Both the position numbers and the translations under genes were made by a program. Below the pieces are notes generated by a model that was not told the DNA's origin, ran no database searches, and saw only the letters and a list, made by a program, of their open reading frames with translations. A stretch of 64,000 nucleotides of DNA from Mycobacterium sp. DL440 (GTDB lineage Bacteria; Actinomycetota; Actinomycetes; Mycobacteriales; Mycobacteriaceae). Every line of letters begins with the position of its first letter. The stretch's first letter is position 1. The DNA is taken from the NCBI RefSeq assembly GCF_011745145.1, contig NZ_CP050191.1, positions 310,001-374,000 on the forward strand, written 5' to 3'. This document shows positions 44,251 to 54,353 of this stretch, one piece after another.

Positions 44251-44625
44251 ATGGCTCGACTTGTGGGCGTAGATCTTCCGCGCGACAAGCGCATGGAGAT
44301 CGCGCTGACCTACATTTTCGGCATCGGCCGTACCCGTTCGAACGAGATCCTCGCCGCGACGGGCATTGACAAGGACATGCGCACCAAGGACCTGACCGAT
44401 GATCAGGTGTCCGTTCTGCGCGAATACATCGAAGGCAACCTCAAGGTTGAGGGTGACCTGCGCCGTGAGGTGCAGGCCGACATTCGCCGCAAGATCGAGA
44501 TCGGCTGCTACCAGGGCCTGCGGCACCGCCGTGGCCTGCCGGTGCGTGGCCAGCGGACCAAGACCAACGCGCGTACCCGCAAGGGCCCCAAGCGCACCAT
44601 CGCCGGCAAGAAGAAGGCTAGGTAA
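44251..44625 (+). CDS. rpsM: 30S ribosomal protein S13
   Basis: 124 aa. It begins [26 protein letters not shown] and ends in a basic tail [25 protein letters not shown] that contacts 16S rRNA and tRNA in the small subunit head. The AAAAAAGGA run just upstream of ATG 44251 is the ribosome site. rpsK follows after five bases. Confidence 0.98.
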   Translation: MARLVGVDLPRDKRMEIALTYIFGIGRTRSNEILAATGIDKDMRTKDLTDDQVSVLREYIEGNLKVEGDLRREVQADIRRKIEIGCYQGLRHRRGLPVRGQRTKTNARTRKGPKRTIAGKKKAR

Positions 44626-44630
44626 CCCCG

Positions 44631-45044
44631 ATGGCACCACCGAAGAAGGCCGCGGGCGCCAAGCGCGGTAAGACCACCCGTCGCCGGGAAAAGAAGAACG
44701 TCCCGCACGGCGCTGCGCACATCAAGAGCACGTTCAACAACACCATCGTCTCGATCACCGATCCCCAGGGCAACGTCATCGCCTGGGCGTCGTCGGGTCA
44801 CGTCGGCTTCAAGGGTTCGCGCAAGTCGACCCCGTTCGCCGCACAGCTGGCCGCCGAGAACGCCGCCCGCAAGGCGCAGGAGCACGGCGTGAAGAAGGTC
44901 GACGTGTTCGTCAAGGGTCCGGGTTCGGGCCGTGAGACCGCCATCCGCTCGCTGCAGGCCGCAGGCCTCGAGGTGGGCGCGATTTCCGACGTCACTCCGC
45001 AGCCGCACAACGGCTGCCGTCCGCCCAAGCGGCGCAGGGTCTAG
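44631..45044 (+). CDS. rpsK: 30S ribosomal protein S11
   Basis: 137 aa. The conserved centre is [43 protein letters not shown] and the end is [18 protein letters not shown]. It is part of the small-subunit platform, near the mRNA exit. Spacing to rpsM is five bases and to rpsD 31. Confidence 0.98.
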   Translation: MAPPKKAAGAKRGKTTRRREKKNVPHGAAHIKSTFNNTIVSITDPQGNVIAWASSGHVGFKGSRKSTPFAAQLAAENAARKAQEHGVKKVDVFVKGPGSGRETAIRSLQAAGLEVGAISDVTPQPHNGCRPPKRRRV

Positions 45045-45075
45045 GTCGGCTCGGGAAAAGGATTAGGTAAAGATA

Positions 45076-45681
45076 ATGGCTCGTTATACCGGACCCGCCA
45101 CCCGCAAGTCGCGCCGTCTCGGCGTCGACCTGATCGGTGGAGATCAGTCGTTCGAGAAGCGCCCCTACCCGCCCGGTCAGCACGGCCGCGCGCGGATCAA
45201 GGAGAGCGAATACCGCACCCAGCTGCAGGAGAAGCAGAAGGCTCGCTTCACCTACGGCGTGCTGGAGAAGCAGTTCCGCAAGTACTACGAAGAGGCCAAC
45301 CGCAAGGCCGGCAAGACGGGTGAGAACCTGCTCCAGATCCTGGAGACCCGGCTGGACAACGTGGTGTACCGCGCCGGCCTGGCGCGTACCCGCCGGATGG
45401 CCCGTCAGCTGGTCAGCCACGGCCACTTCACCGTCAACGGTGTCAAGGTGAACGTCCCGAGCTACCGGGTGTCGCAGTACGACATCATCGACATCAAGGA
45501 AAAGTCGCTGAACACGCTGCCGTTCGAGCTTTCCCGGCAGACCGCGGGTGAGCGTCCGATCCCGTCCTGGCTGCAGGTCGTCGGCGAGCGTCAGCGGGTG
45601 CTGGTGCACCAGCTGCCCGAGCGTGCGCAGATCCAGGTGCCGCTCGCCGAACAGCTCATCGTCGAGTTCTACTCGAAGTAA
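45076..45681 (+). CDS. rpsD: 30S ribosomal protein S4
   Basis: 201 aa. ARYTGPATRKSRRLGVDLIGG is the actinobacterial start without the zinc ligands (C- form). The S4 RNA-binding motif is TRLDNVVYRAGLARTRRMARQLVSHGHFTVNG. It nucleates 16S 5'-domain assembly. In many bacteria S4 also autoregulates its operon, which may relate to the structured leader of rpsM. Confidence 0.98.
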   Translation: MARYTGPATRKSRRLGVDLIGGDQSFEKRPYPPGQHGRARIKESEYRTQLQEKQKARFTYGVLEKQFRKYYEEANRKAGKTGENLLQILETRLDNVVYRAGLARTRRMARQLVSHGHFTVNGVKVNVPSYRVSQYDIIDIKEKSLNTLPFELSRQTAGERPIPSWLQVVGERQRVLVHQLPERAQIQVPLAEQLIVEFYSK

Positions 45682-45753
45682 TGAACTGACGCGGCCGGAG
45701 GCCGCAAATGTCGACGGTCGTTCGTCCGTTGACACCCAGACGGCATCAAATAG

Positions 45754-46833
<1,080 letters not shown>

Positions 46834-46893
46834 AGAATTACCGTCCCGGTCCTACCTGATACGGGGGCCGGCCCCATTTAGGAGATAGTCGCA

Positions 46894-47430
46894 ATGCCCA
46901 AGCCCACAAAGGGTGCCCGCCTCGGCGGATCGTCCTCACACCAGAAGGCGATCCTCGCCAACCTGGCCACCTCGCTGTTCGAGCACGGCCGCATCAAGAC
47001 GACCGAGCCCAAGGCCCGGGCGTTGCGTCCGTACGCCGAGAAGCTGATCACCCACGCCAAGAAGGGTGAGCTGCACAACCGGCGCGAGGTGATGAAGAAG
47101 ATCCGCGACAAGGACGTCGTGCACGTCCTGTTCGCCGAGATCGGCCCCTTCTTCGCTGACCGTGAGGGTGGCTACACCCGGATCATCAAGGTGGAGGCAC
47201 GTAAGGGCGACAACGCCCCGATGGCCGTCATCGAGCTGGTGCGGGAGAAGACCGTGACCTCTGAGGCAGACCGCGCTCGTCGTGCCGCAGCCGCGCAGGC
47301 CAAGGCCGCCGAGGCGGAAGCTCCCGCTGAGGAAGCTGCGGAGGACGCCGAGGTCGAGGCGACCGAAGAGGCCGCCGCCGAAGAGGCTCCGGCTGACGAG
47401 GCTCCGGCCGAGGATGAAGCCAAGTCCTAA
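46894..47430 (+). CDS. rplQ: 50S ribosomal protein L17 with acidic C-terminal extension
   Basis: 178 aa. The core (~1-120) starts [21 protein letters not shown] and contains [25 protein letters not shown]. The last ~55 residues are an Ala/Glu-rich low-complexity tail ([18 protein letters not shown]...), an extension known in mycobacterial L17 and probably exposed at the subunit surface. Its GAGATAG site precedes ATG 46894. truA starts 16 bases after the stop. Confidence 0.98.
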   Translation: MPKPTKGARLGGSSSHQKAILANLATSLFEHGRIKTTEPKARALRPYAEKLITHAKKGELHNRREVMKKIRDKDVVHVLFAEIGPFFADREGGYTRIIKVEARKGDNAPMAVIELVREKTVTSEADRARRAAAAQAKAAEAEAPAEEAAEDAEVEATEEAAAEEAPADEAPAEDEAKS

Positions 47431-47446
47431 CCAGGCATTGAACGAC

Positions 47447-48307
47447 ATGCCCGCCATCGATTCCGGTGGCGGGCATGTTCGTTTGCGCCTGGACATCGCC
47501 TATGACGGCACTGATTTCGCGGGCTGGGCGGTGCAGGTCGGCCAGCGGACCGTGGCCGGGGTGATCGACGAGGCGCTCTCGACGGTGTTCCGCACGCTGG
47601 TGGTGACGCGCACCGCGGGCCGTACCGATACCGGCGTGCATGCCACCGGCCAGGTCGCCCATGTCGACGTTCCGGTCGATGCCGTGGCGCACGCCTATCC
47701 GCGGACCACCCACTCAGGTGACGCTGAGTTCACTCCGCTGGTGCGGCGATTGGCTCGGCTGCTGCCGACAGACGTCCGGATCCGCGACATCGTGCGGGCG
47801 CCCGTGGGTTTCGATGCCAGGTTCTCGGCACTGCGCCGGCACTACACCTACCGGCTGTGCCTGGCCCCGTATGGGGTCGAGCCGGCCGAAACGCGGTTCG
47901 TCACACCGTGGTCGAAGCCGTTAGACCTTGATGCGATGGCTGCCGCATCGCGGGAGTTGTTGGGGCTCAACGATTTTGCCGCGTTCTGTCGTCACCGCCC
48001 CGGGGCCACCACGATCCGTGACCTGCAGCGGCTGGAATGGGTGCGTGATGGGCATTATGTGACGGCGTATGTCACCGCGGATGCGTTCTGCTGGAACATG
48101 GTCCGCTCGCTGGTCGGCGCGATGCTGGCGGTGGGAGAGGGCAGGCGGTCACCCGAGTGGACCGCCGGGCTACTGGGTGAGACGAGCCGGTCCAGCGATT
48201 TCGCCGCTGCGCCTGCGCGCGGGCTGACGCTCGTGCGGGTCGACTACCCGCCCGATGATCAACTGGCCAGCCGGAACACGATCACCCGGGACGTGCGTAC
48301 GCTCTGA
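47447..48307 (+). CDS. truA: tRNA pseudouridine(38-40) synthase TruA
   Basis: 286 aa. The catalytic aspartate is in [57 protein letters not shown] and [20 protein letters not shown] are family hallmarks. It forms pseudouridine in the tRNA anticodon arm. ATG 47447 is used; TTG 47439 is another in-frame option. Last gene of the alpha operon, ended by a small hairpin shared with the converging cutinase gene. Confidence 0.95.
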   Translation: MPAIDSGGGHVRLRLDIAYDGTDFAGWAVQVGQRTVAGVIDEALSTVFRTLVVTRTAGRTDTGVHATGQVAHVDVPVDAVAHAYPRTTHSGDAEFTPLVRRLARLLPTDVRIRDIVRAPVGFDARFSALRRHYTYRLCLAPYGVEPAETRFVTPWSKPLDLDAMAAASRELLGLNDFAAFCRHRPGATTIRDLQRLEWVRDGHYVTAYVTADAFCWNMVRSLVGAMLAVGEGRRSPEWTAGLLGETSRSSDFAAAPARGLTLVRVDYPPDDQLASRNTITRDVRTL

Positions 48308-48333
48308 GGCCCCCAGACCCCAGGCCCTCAGAG
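48302..48333. terminator. hairpin between truA and the cutinase array
   Basis: CTCTGAGG (48302-48309) pairs with CCTCAGAG (48326-48333) around a 16-base loop. The stem includes both converging stop codons, so it can serve both genes. No T-run follows, as usual in mycobacteria. Confidence 0.5.
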
Positions 48334-49014
48334 TCGGGCGGCGACGAACTTGGCTGCCTGCGCCACCATGCCCGAGCGGATGTAGCCGGGCGCCAGATGG
48401 TCCTGCCACCCGGCCCGCCAGGTGTATGGACTGCTCGGATTACAGATCGGGTCGTCGCTATGACACAGATCGATAGTGCGACTCTGATACGTCGGGTTCA
48501 ACAACGTGATCGGACCGGCCCAGTTTGCGCCATTGCCGAACAATGCCACCGCCGCAATGTGTTGGTCGGTGCCACGCGGTAACGGACTGCTGAAGGTGAA
48601 CGCCGAAACCGGCATGGCCAGAACGAGATCGGTGGCGGCGGCACCCAACGAATAGCCGCCCAGCACGAGCTTGGTCCTCGGACAATTGCGGGTCATCCAC
48701 TGCACGTGCCGGCTCATGTCGTTGGCGCCCACGTCGACCTGGGTATCCGCCGGGTAATTCACCGGATAGAAACTGATATTCGGACCTCGGAGGGCTCGCA
48801 GCGTCTTGATGAATGCGGTGCCGACCTGACCGGGGCCTGGGGGTTCCATCCGGCCGCGGGCGAACACCACCTCCGCCGGCGGGCACACGGCGCCATGGGC
48901 GGCGCCAATCATGCTGGGCGCTACCGCCATCGGCGTCACGACGGCAGACAGGGTGGTGATGAGCGCGGTGAACATCCGGCGGACAATCACGCATTCGATG
49001 GTATTGACGGCCAC
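48328..49014 (-). CDS. cutinase-like serine hydrolase (copy 1 of 4)
   Basis: 228 aa. A signal-like N-terminus (VIVRRMFTALITTLSAVV...GAAHGA) is followed by the cutinase fold: CPPAEVVFARGRMEP, nucleophile Ser in GGYSLGAA, Asp in SDDPIC and His in QDHLAPGY. Cysteines at the first strand, RNCP, LCH and PIC form the family disulfides. Related mycobacterial Culp proteins are secreted esterases or phospholipases. GTG 49014 has no clear ribosome site; GTG 48990, closer to the hydrophobic stretch, is a real alternative. It shares GYSLGAA and VNYPADxxVDVGAND-type segments with copy 2. Confidence 0.88.
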   Translation of the reverse strand: MAVNTIECVIVRRMFTALITTLSAVVTPMAVAPSMIGAAHGAVCPPAEVVFARGRMEPPGPGQVGTAFIKTLRALRGPNISFYPVNYPADTQVDVGANDMSRHVQWMTRNCPRTKLVLGGYSLGAAATDLVLAMPVSAFTFSSPLPRGTDQHIAAVALFGNGANWAGPITLLNPTYQSRTIDLCHSDDPICNPSSPYTWRAGWQDHLAPGYIRSGMVAQAAKFVAARL

Positions 49015-49081
49015 GTCGAGAATAGGTGCCGGTCAGGCAACGATCCGGCGACGAACCATCGATCTCAGCGCGCGGTCGGCG

Positions 49082-49789
49082 TCAATTCAGCCGACCCGCT
49101 ACGAAATCCGCGGCCTGGTTGACCATTCCGCCGTCGATGTAGGCACCGGCCAGGTGATCAGGCCAGTTGTTCTTCCAGGTGTCGGGGTCGGCCGGATTGC
49201 AGATCGGGTCGGCACCGTGGCACAACTCGATGGTCCGGTCGGCGTAGACCGGGCTGAAGCGTGTGATGGGACCCACCCATGCGGCGCCGTTGCCGAACAG
49301 GGCGACCGCGGCGATGTGCCCGTCGGCGCCCGCGGGGAGCGGTGTCTTGAAGCCGAAGCCGGTGAACGGGACGGCAAGCACGACGTCGGCGACTGCCGCG
49401 CCCAACGAGTACCCGCCGACCACCAACCGGGTGTCCGGGCAGTTGTTCATCATGTACTGGATGTGGCCGCTCATGTCGTTGGCGCCGATGTCGACTTCGC
49501 TGTCTGCCGGGTACCGAACGGCATAGACACCGATGTTCTTGTTGGTCTTGGACCGCAGGGCGCTCACGAACGCGTTCCCGAGCGTGCCGACCCCGGCGGG
49601 CTCGGTACGGCCGCGGGCGAAGACCACCTCGACCGGAGGACACGAGGCGGCGTTGGCCACGGCCGGCGAACCGGGCAGGGCAGCGGAGACGACCGGCAGG
49701 ACGGCGAAGGCCACCGCGAGGACGGCGGCCACAACGATCCAGCGCTGCAGCAGCCGGGCTACGTGGCTTTGGGCGGGAAGTTCGACCAC
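49082..49789 (-). CDS. cutinase-like serine hydrolase (copy 2 of 4)
   Basis: 235 aa. A long signal segment (WIVVAAVLAVAFAVLPVVSAALPG...AVANAA) precedes CPPVEVVFARGRTEPAGVG. Catalytic residues are Ser in GGYSLGAAVADV, Asp in GADPIC and His in PDHLAGAY. It is closest to copy 1 (both GYSLGAA and both ending in a DHLA-type His region). Secretion is by Sec. M. tuberculosis has two cutinase genes at the equivalent place between truA and ESX-4. Confidence 0.9.
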   Translation of the reverse strand: MVELPAQSHVARLLQRWIVVAAVLAVAFAVLPVVSAALPGSPAVANAASCPPVEVVFARGRTEPAGVGTLGNAFVSALRSKTNKNIGVYAVRYPADSEVDIGANDMSGHIQYMMNNCPDTRLVVGGYSLGAAVADVVLAVPFTGFGFKTPLPAGADGHIAAVALFGNGAAWVGPITRFSPVYADRTIELCHGADPICNPADPDTWKNNWPDHLAGAYIDGGMVNQAADFVAGRLN

Positions 49790-49813
49790 CTCAGCGATGG
49801 TAGCGGACGCGGG

Positions 49814-50494
49814 CTACAACAGTCCGGCGACGAAGTTCGCGGCGTCGTTGGCCGCACCTTCGTAAGCCCGGTGTGCCTGCACACTGTCGCCGTCGCCGCA
49901 GATCGGATCGCCGGGGTTGCACAGGTCGATGGCGCGGCCTCCGTATACGGGACTGGAGGTCAGCGGCAGTCCGAGTTTGGCCGACGGGTTGCCGAAGACG
50001 GCGACCGCGGCGACGTGCTCGGGGACATTCGGCGGCAGCGGTGCGTTGAAGCCGACGGCCGGGAACGGAACGGCGGCGATCACGTCGATCACTGCGGCGC
50101 CCTGGGAGTAGCCGCCCAGCACCAGCCGGGTGGCGGGGCAGTTGTCCACCATCCACTGGATGTGGCCGGAGGCATCGTTGGCGCCGCCGGCCGCGGCCAG
50201 GAAGTCGAAGCTGGCCGGATAACTCACCGCGTAGGCGCCGACCGAACGGCCGCCGACCTTGTTGCGCAGCGAACTGACGAACGCATTGCCGATCCGGCCG
50301 AGACCCGGGGTGTCGTTGGTGCCGCGGGCGAAGACCACCTCGATGTCGGGGCAGTCGGCGGCTTTGGCCAGGGGAAGGCCTACGCCGAGCCCCGCGGTGG
50401 GGGTGGGCGCCAGAGCCGGTGCGACGACGGCAGCAGCAGCGGTGAGCGCTGCTGCCGCGAACACGGTGCAGCGACGAACAAGATCAATGGCCAC
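49814..50494 (-). CDS. cutinase-like serine hydrolase (copy 3 of 4)
   Basis: 226 aa. Signal peptide VFAAAALTAAAAVVAPALA, then DCPDIEVVFARGTNDTPGLGRIGNAFV. Ser in GGYSQGAAVIDV, Asp in PGDPICGDGD, His in VQAHRAYEG. The GTND and GYSQGA motifs and YAVSYPASFDFLAAAGGAND tie it to copy 4 rather than copies 1-2. GTG 50494 is the start. The gap to copy 4 is 24 bases, suggesting co-transcription. Confidence 0.92.
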   Translation of the reverse strand: MAIDLVRRCTVFAAAALTAAAAVVAPALAPTPTAGLGVGLPLAKAADCPDIEVVFARGTNDTPGLGRIGNAFVSSLRNKVGGRSVGAYAVSYPASFDFLAAAGGANDASGHIQWMVDNCPATRLVLGGYSQGAAVIDVIAAVPFPAVGFNAPLPPNVPEHVAAVAVFGNPSAKLGLPLTSSPVYGGRAIDLCNPGDPICGDGDSVQAHRAYEGAANDAANFVAGLL

Positions 50495-50518
50495 GCCAAA
50501 TCCTAACGTCTGTGTTGG

Positions 50519-51187
50519 CTAGACGATTCCTGCGACGAAGTTGACGGCCTGATCTGCCATGCCGACGTAGTCGCTGTGCGCGAAGGGGTTCCGGCCGCGT
50601 GAGCAGATAGGGTCCCCGTCCTTGCAGATGTCGATGGCCTTGCCACCGAACACCGACGAGGTGATCGGGATGCCGAATTTCGTCGACGGGTTGCCGAATA
50701 CGGCAACGGCAGCGACCTGGGGCACGAGGTCGCCCGCGAGCGGCGGCGCGGATCCGATCTCCCCGACCCTGTTTCCGAGCGGCGGGATGCCTGCCAGCAT
50801 GTCCACGACCGCGGCGCCCTGTGAGTAGCCGCCCAGTACGACCTTGGTGGACGGGCAGGAGGACGCCAGCGTGGCGATGCGGTTGGCAGCGTCGTTGGCG
50901 CCGTCGGCGGCGGCCAGGAAGTCGTAGCTGGCCGGGTAGTTCACCGCGTAGGTGGCTACGGAGCGGCCGCCGAGTCGCGAGCTCAGCCCGTCGGCAAAGG
51001 CCTGACCCGGCCGCCCCAGTCCGGGCGCGTCATTGGTTCCGCGGGCGAAGATCACCTCGACGTCGGAGCACGGTTCGGCCGTGGCGGGTGCGGCGAGCGC
51101 AAGCGGGAAAGCTGCGCTGACCAGGGTTGAGACAATCGCGGCCACCCGGGCCGACTTCCGGAGGAGACTCACGGGCAACATAGTCAC
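50519..51187 (-). CDS. cutinase-like serine hydrolase (copy 4 of 4)
   Basis: 222 aa. Signal peptide VAAIVSTLVSAAFPLALAAPATA, mature start EPCSDVEVIFARGTNDAPGLG. Ser in GGYSQGAAVVDM, Asp in DGDPICSRG, His in FAHSDYVG. First gene of the array, 19 bases downstream of the EamA transporter gene on the same strand. Its close match to copy 3 shows a recent duplication. Confidence 0.92.
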   Translation of the reverse strand: MTMLPVSLLRKSARVAAIVSTLVSAAFPLALAAPATAEPCSDVEVIFARGTNDAPGLGRPGQAFADGLSSRLGGRSVATYAVNYPASYDFLAAADGANDAANRIATLASSCPSTKVVLGGYSQGAAVVDMLAGIPPLGNRVGEIGSAPPLAGDLVPQVAAVAVFGNPSTKFGIPITSSVFGGKAIDICKDGDPICSRGRNPFAHSDYVGMADQAVNFVAGIV

Positions 51188-51206
51188 ACAAAATGGTTAG
51201 CCGCGG

Positions 51207-52244
51207 CTAATCGTTTGCCCGTTCGGACGTCTCCTGCAGGGCCATATCGGGCCAGGTCGCCAGCTCGATCTGGGTGGGCGTTTCCGGGTCCGCCTGCTCA
51301 CCGCGGTCGCCCTGGCGGGCCACTGCCAGACCCACCAGTACCACCGCGCCGCCGATCGCCTGGCTCACCGACATGGCCTCGCCCAGCATGATCCAGGCGA
51401 TGAGGACCGCGAACAGCACCTCGGACAGCCCGACCAGCGAGGCAAAGCGCGGCTTGAGCCTGGCGATCCCGACGATGCCCAGGGTGTACGCCAGGGCAGT
51501 GGGGATCAGGCCGAGCGCGATCACCGGTACCAGCCACGCGGTCGTGTGTCCGGCGATGGTCACGGGGTGGGTCGTGAAGGTCAGAGGCATGATGCCGGTG
51601 ACGCCGAGAAGTGTCACGGCCGCAGTGCCGACGACCAGGCCGCCTGCGGCCAGGCTGATGGGGCTGAGCCCGTCTCCGTCGGTGCTGGCCTTGTTGGACA
51701 TCATGAAGTAGCAGGCGGCGCACACGGCGGCGGCCAGGCCCCAGCTCACTCCGGCGAGGTTGATCTGGGCGCCGCTGAACACGTCGAGCACCAGAACGAT
51801 GCCGGCGATGGCGACCGCCACGCCGCCGAAGGTCATCGCGCTGGGCCGGTGCCGGGTGCTGGCCCAGACCCAGCCGACCACGAGGATCGGTGCGGTGTAC
51901 TCGAGCAGCAGGGCCACGCCGACGGACAGGTGTGCGACGGCGTTGTAGTAGCAGAGTTGCGCGCCCGCGATCGGGATCAGGCCGTAGCCGACGACGGTCT
52001 TGGCATGGTCGAGCACCTCGCGGATCCAGCCGGGCCGGACGACGCTGGCGAAGGCGGCCATCATGAGCGCCCCGCCGGCGAGTCGGGCCGTGACGGCCGC
52101 GGTGGGGCTCCAGCCGGATTCCATCAGGGCTTTGGCGAACGGGCCCGATGAGCCGAACGCCAGCGCGGAGCTGACGGCGAACAATAGGCCTATCCGGAAG
52201 TGGTTATCGGCGGTCGTGCGGTCGAGCTGGGCTTCGGCAGTCAT
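51207..52244 (-). CDS. EamA/DMT-family transporter
   Basis: 345 aa with ten predicted membrane helices in two five-helix EamA repeats (first from IGLLFAVSSALAFGSSGPFAKAL, second from GVSWGLAAAVCAACYFMMSN). EamA proteins export amino acids or other metabolites; the substrate is unknown. ATG 52244 follows GGGGAGGTG. It is divergent from the CGNR regulator gene, its likely controller, and the cutinase array follows directly. Confidence 0.9.
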   Translation of the reverse strand: MTAEAQLDRTTADNHFRIGLLFAVSSALAFGSSGPFAKALMESGWSPTAAVTARLAGGALMMAAFASVVRPGWIREVLDHAKTVVGYGLIPIAGAQLCYYNAVAHLSVGVALLLEYTAPILVVGWVWASTRHRPSAMTFGGVAVAIAGIVLVLDVFSGAQINLAGVSWGLAAAVCAACYFMMSNKASTDGDGLSPISLAAGGLVVGTAAVTLLGVTGIMPLTFTTHPVTIAGHTTAWLVPVIALGLIPTALAYTLGIVGIARLKPRFASLVGLSEVLFAVLIAWIMLGEAMSVSQAIGGAVVLVGLAVARQGDRGEQADPETPTQIELATWPDMALQETSERAND

Positions 52245-52327
52245 CGGTACACCTCCCCTGGGGCATGTCATGAGTAAAGTGCATTATGGTAATGACGGTG
52301 GTGGTGACGCTACGGCGACAGGGGGTC

Positions 52328-52888
52328 ATGAGTCAAATGCTTTTTACCTATGACACGGAGCTCACGCTCCGGGCCGCGATGGTGTTGGTGAACACCGATC
52401 GGGTAGAAGGCGAACAACTGTCCGACCAGGCAGCGCTGAACGCCTACCTGGATGAGTTCGGTTGGACCGGCCGGCGCGACCGCGACGACGCCGAACTCGG
52501 GGCGGTGCGCGGGCTGCGCGAGCGCGTGGGGGAGATCTGGGCGGTGGCCGACGACGAGGAGGAGACGGTCCGTCGGGTCAATGCCCTGCTGAGCGATACC
52601 AAGGCGGCGCCGTGGCTGACCCGGCACAAGGAGATGCCGGAATGGCACCTGCACCTGGCGTCGGTCGACGACCCGTTGGCGCAGCGGATGGGCGCCGAGA
52701 TGGCGATGGCGCTGGCCGACCTGATCCGCGGCGGCGAACTGCGCCGCCTCAAGATCTGCGCGGCGCCGGACTGTGAGGCGGTGCTGACCGACCTGTCGCG
52801 CAACCGCTCCCGCCTCTTCTGCGACACCGGCAACTGCGGTAACCGCCAGCACGTCGCGGCCTACCGGCAGCGTCAGCGTGCCGAGTAG
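52328..52888 (+). CDS. CGNR zinc-finger transcriptional regulator (ABATE domain)
   Basis: 186 aa. The C-terminal zinc finger is complete: Cys-x4-Cys (CAAPDC) and Cys-x4-Cys in CDTGNCGNRQHVAAYRQRQ, the hallmark of the family. The N-terminal ~130 residues are the helical ABATE domain (ELTLRAAMVLVNTDRVEG...). Relatives are putative stress regulators next to transporter genes. ATG 52328 has a GGGGG run upstream; 83 bases separate it from the divergent EamA gene. Confidence 0.9.
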   Translation: MSQMLFTYDTELTLRAAMVLVNTDRVEGEQLSDQAALNAYLDEFGWTGRRDRDDAELGAVRGLRERVGEIWAVADDEEETVRRVNALLSDTKAAPWLTRHKEMPEWHLHLASVDDPLAQRMGAEMAMALADLIRGGELRRLKICAAPDCEAVLTDLSRNRSRLFCDTGNCGNRQHVAAYRQRQRAE

Positions 52889-52952
52889 CGCGCTGTGTAA
52901 ATCGGTGTAATCACGCCGCTCCCGGCCGGGTTAGGTTGATTGCCGGGGGCAT

Positions 52953-54353
52953 ATGGCACGGCGATCGGTCACTCGGTTACAGCTCAGCGGGCATCGATTC
53001 CTGTTGCGGCGCATGGCACACGCGTTGGTTCGCGGTGACGCGCGGATGCTCGACGATCCGCTGCGCGCCCAGGCGGTCGCCTACGGTGCGGGCTGTGCAC
53101 TGACGGCCGTCGCGATCGCGGTGGGTGCGGTGCTCGCGCTGGTGCGCCCCGGCTCGGTGCCGGGCGATGCGCCGATCCTGATGGCGCGCGACACCGGCGC
53201 GCTGTACGTCCGTATCGACGACACCGTGCACCCGGTGCCCAATGTCGCCTCGGCCCGGCTCATCGTTGGTACACCGGCGAATCCGGTGGTGGTCAACGAT
53301 GCTGCATTGGCGAAGTTCCGGCGCGGGCCGCTGGTGGGCATCCCTGGCGCCCCGGCCCGGCTCGGTCGACCACTGAGCGTCGACGAATCGGACTGGGCCA
53401 TCTGCGACGGTACCGAGCCGGCCGAGACGGTACTGCTGGGCCGGTCCGACCCGGGGATGGTGACGTTGAGTAGCGGTCAGGCGCTGTTGGTGTCAGAGCG
53501 CGCGGTCGGGGCGACGTCGTACCTGTTGGCCGACGGATGGCGCGCCCGGGTGGATCTGCGCGACATCGCGGTGGTGCGGGCACTGCATCTGGAAGGTGTG
53601 GCAGCCCAGCCGGTTTCGCAAGCCCTGTTGGATTCGGTGCCGGAAGCGCCGCCGTTGCAGGCGCCGTCGATTGCGGGCCTGGGAAACCGAGGGCCGGCCG
53701 CGCTGGGCGGACTCGCGGTGGGCACCGTGGTGCGCGTGGTGCGCGCCGGCCCTGCGGAGTTCTATGTGGTGCTGACCGACGGCCTCCAACGCGTCGGCCG
53801 GGTGGCGGCCGACGTCATCCGCTTCAGCGTGGCACAGTCGCATGGCGAACCGCCCCTGGTCCCGGCCGATGCGGTGGCCGACGTGCCGGTCGCTGACAGC
53901 CTCGCGGTGGCCCGGTTCCCGGAACGGGTATTGCCGCGGGCACGCGCGGTGGTGTGCGCCCGCTGGGATCCGCGACAGCCCCGGTCGGATACGAATACCA
54001 GTGTGGCCATGGCTGATTCGCTGCCTGATCACAGTGTGCAGCTGGCACAGGCCGATGGCGACGGGCCGAATGTCGACCGCGTGCAGATCCCGGACGGCCG
54101 CAGCATTCTGCTGCAGGCCGGAGGCGTGGCACCCGACGCCATCGATGGTGGGCCGCTGTATTTGTTGAACGATCTCGGTGTCCTGTTCGGCGTCCGCGAC
54201 GGGGCGACCGCCGAAATGCTCGGCCTGGGGACCAACGCTGTTCCTGCGCCGTGGCCGATGCTGGCCATGCTGCCCCGGGGCCCCGAACTGAACCGCGACG
54301 CGGCCTCAGTCGTGCGAGACGCGCTGCCCGGCGTCCGAGCAGCGCCGTCGTAA
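52953..54353 (+). CDS. eccB4: ESX-4 core component EccB
   Basis: 466 aa. A short cytosolic segment ARRSVTRLQLSGHRFLLRRMAHALVRGD and one membrane helix (~42-64) are followed by a large periplasmic domain with R1-like repeats and NLGVLFGVRDGATAEMLGLG near the end. This is the EccB layout; ESX-4 assignment rests on neighbours. EccB forms the periplasmic part of the type VII secretion complex. Its 3' end overlaps the converging mycP4 by 48 bases, an unusual tail-to-tail overlap. Confidence 0.94.
   Translation: MARRSVTRLQLSGHRFLLRRMAHALVRGDARMLDDPLRAQAVAYGAGCALTAVAIAVGAVLALVRPGSVPGDAPILMARDTGALYVRIDDTVHPVPNVASARLIVGTPANPVVVNDAALAKFRRGPLVGIPGAPARLGRPLSVDESDWAICDGTEPAETVLLGRSDPGMVTLSSGQALLVSERAVGATSYLLADGWRARVDLRDIAVVRALHLEGVAAQPVSQALLDSVPEAPPLQAPSIAGLGNRGPAALGGLAVGTVVRVVRAGPAEFYVVLTDGLQRVGRVAADVIRFSVAQSHGEPPLVPADAVADVPVADSLAVARFPERVLPRARAVVCARWDPRQPRSDTNTSVAMADSLPDHSVQLAQADGDGPNVDRVQIPDGRSILLQAGGVAPDAIDGGPLYLLNDLGVLFGVRDGATAEMLGLGTNAVPAPWPMLAMLPRGPELNRDAASVVRDALPGVRAAPS

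Noticed and set aside
46834..46893. GGGGGCCGGCCCC stretch between rpoA and rplQ as terminator
   Set aside because: Very short self-complementary run inside an operon and next to the rplQ ribosome site; more likely incidental.
48470..48520. TGAACC/GGTTCA-like sequences in coding DNA as further SigL sites
   Set aside because: Several TGAACC hits occur inside genes (also near 24600, 33820 and 35105), but none has CGT(A/G)TC at a 16-base distance in an intergenic position.
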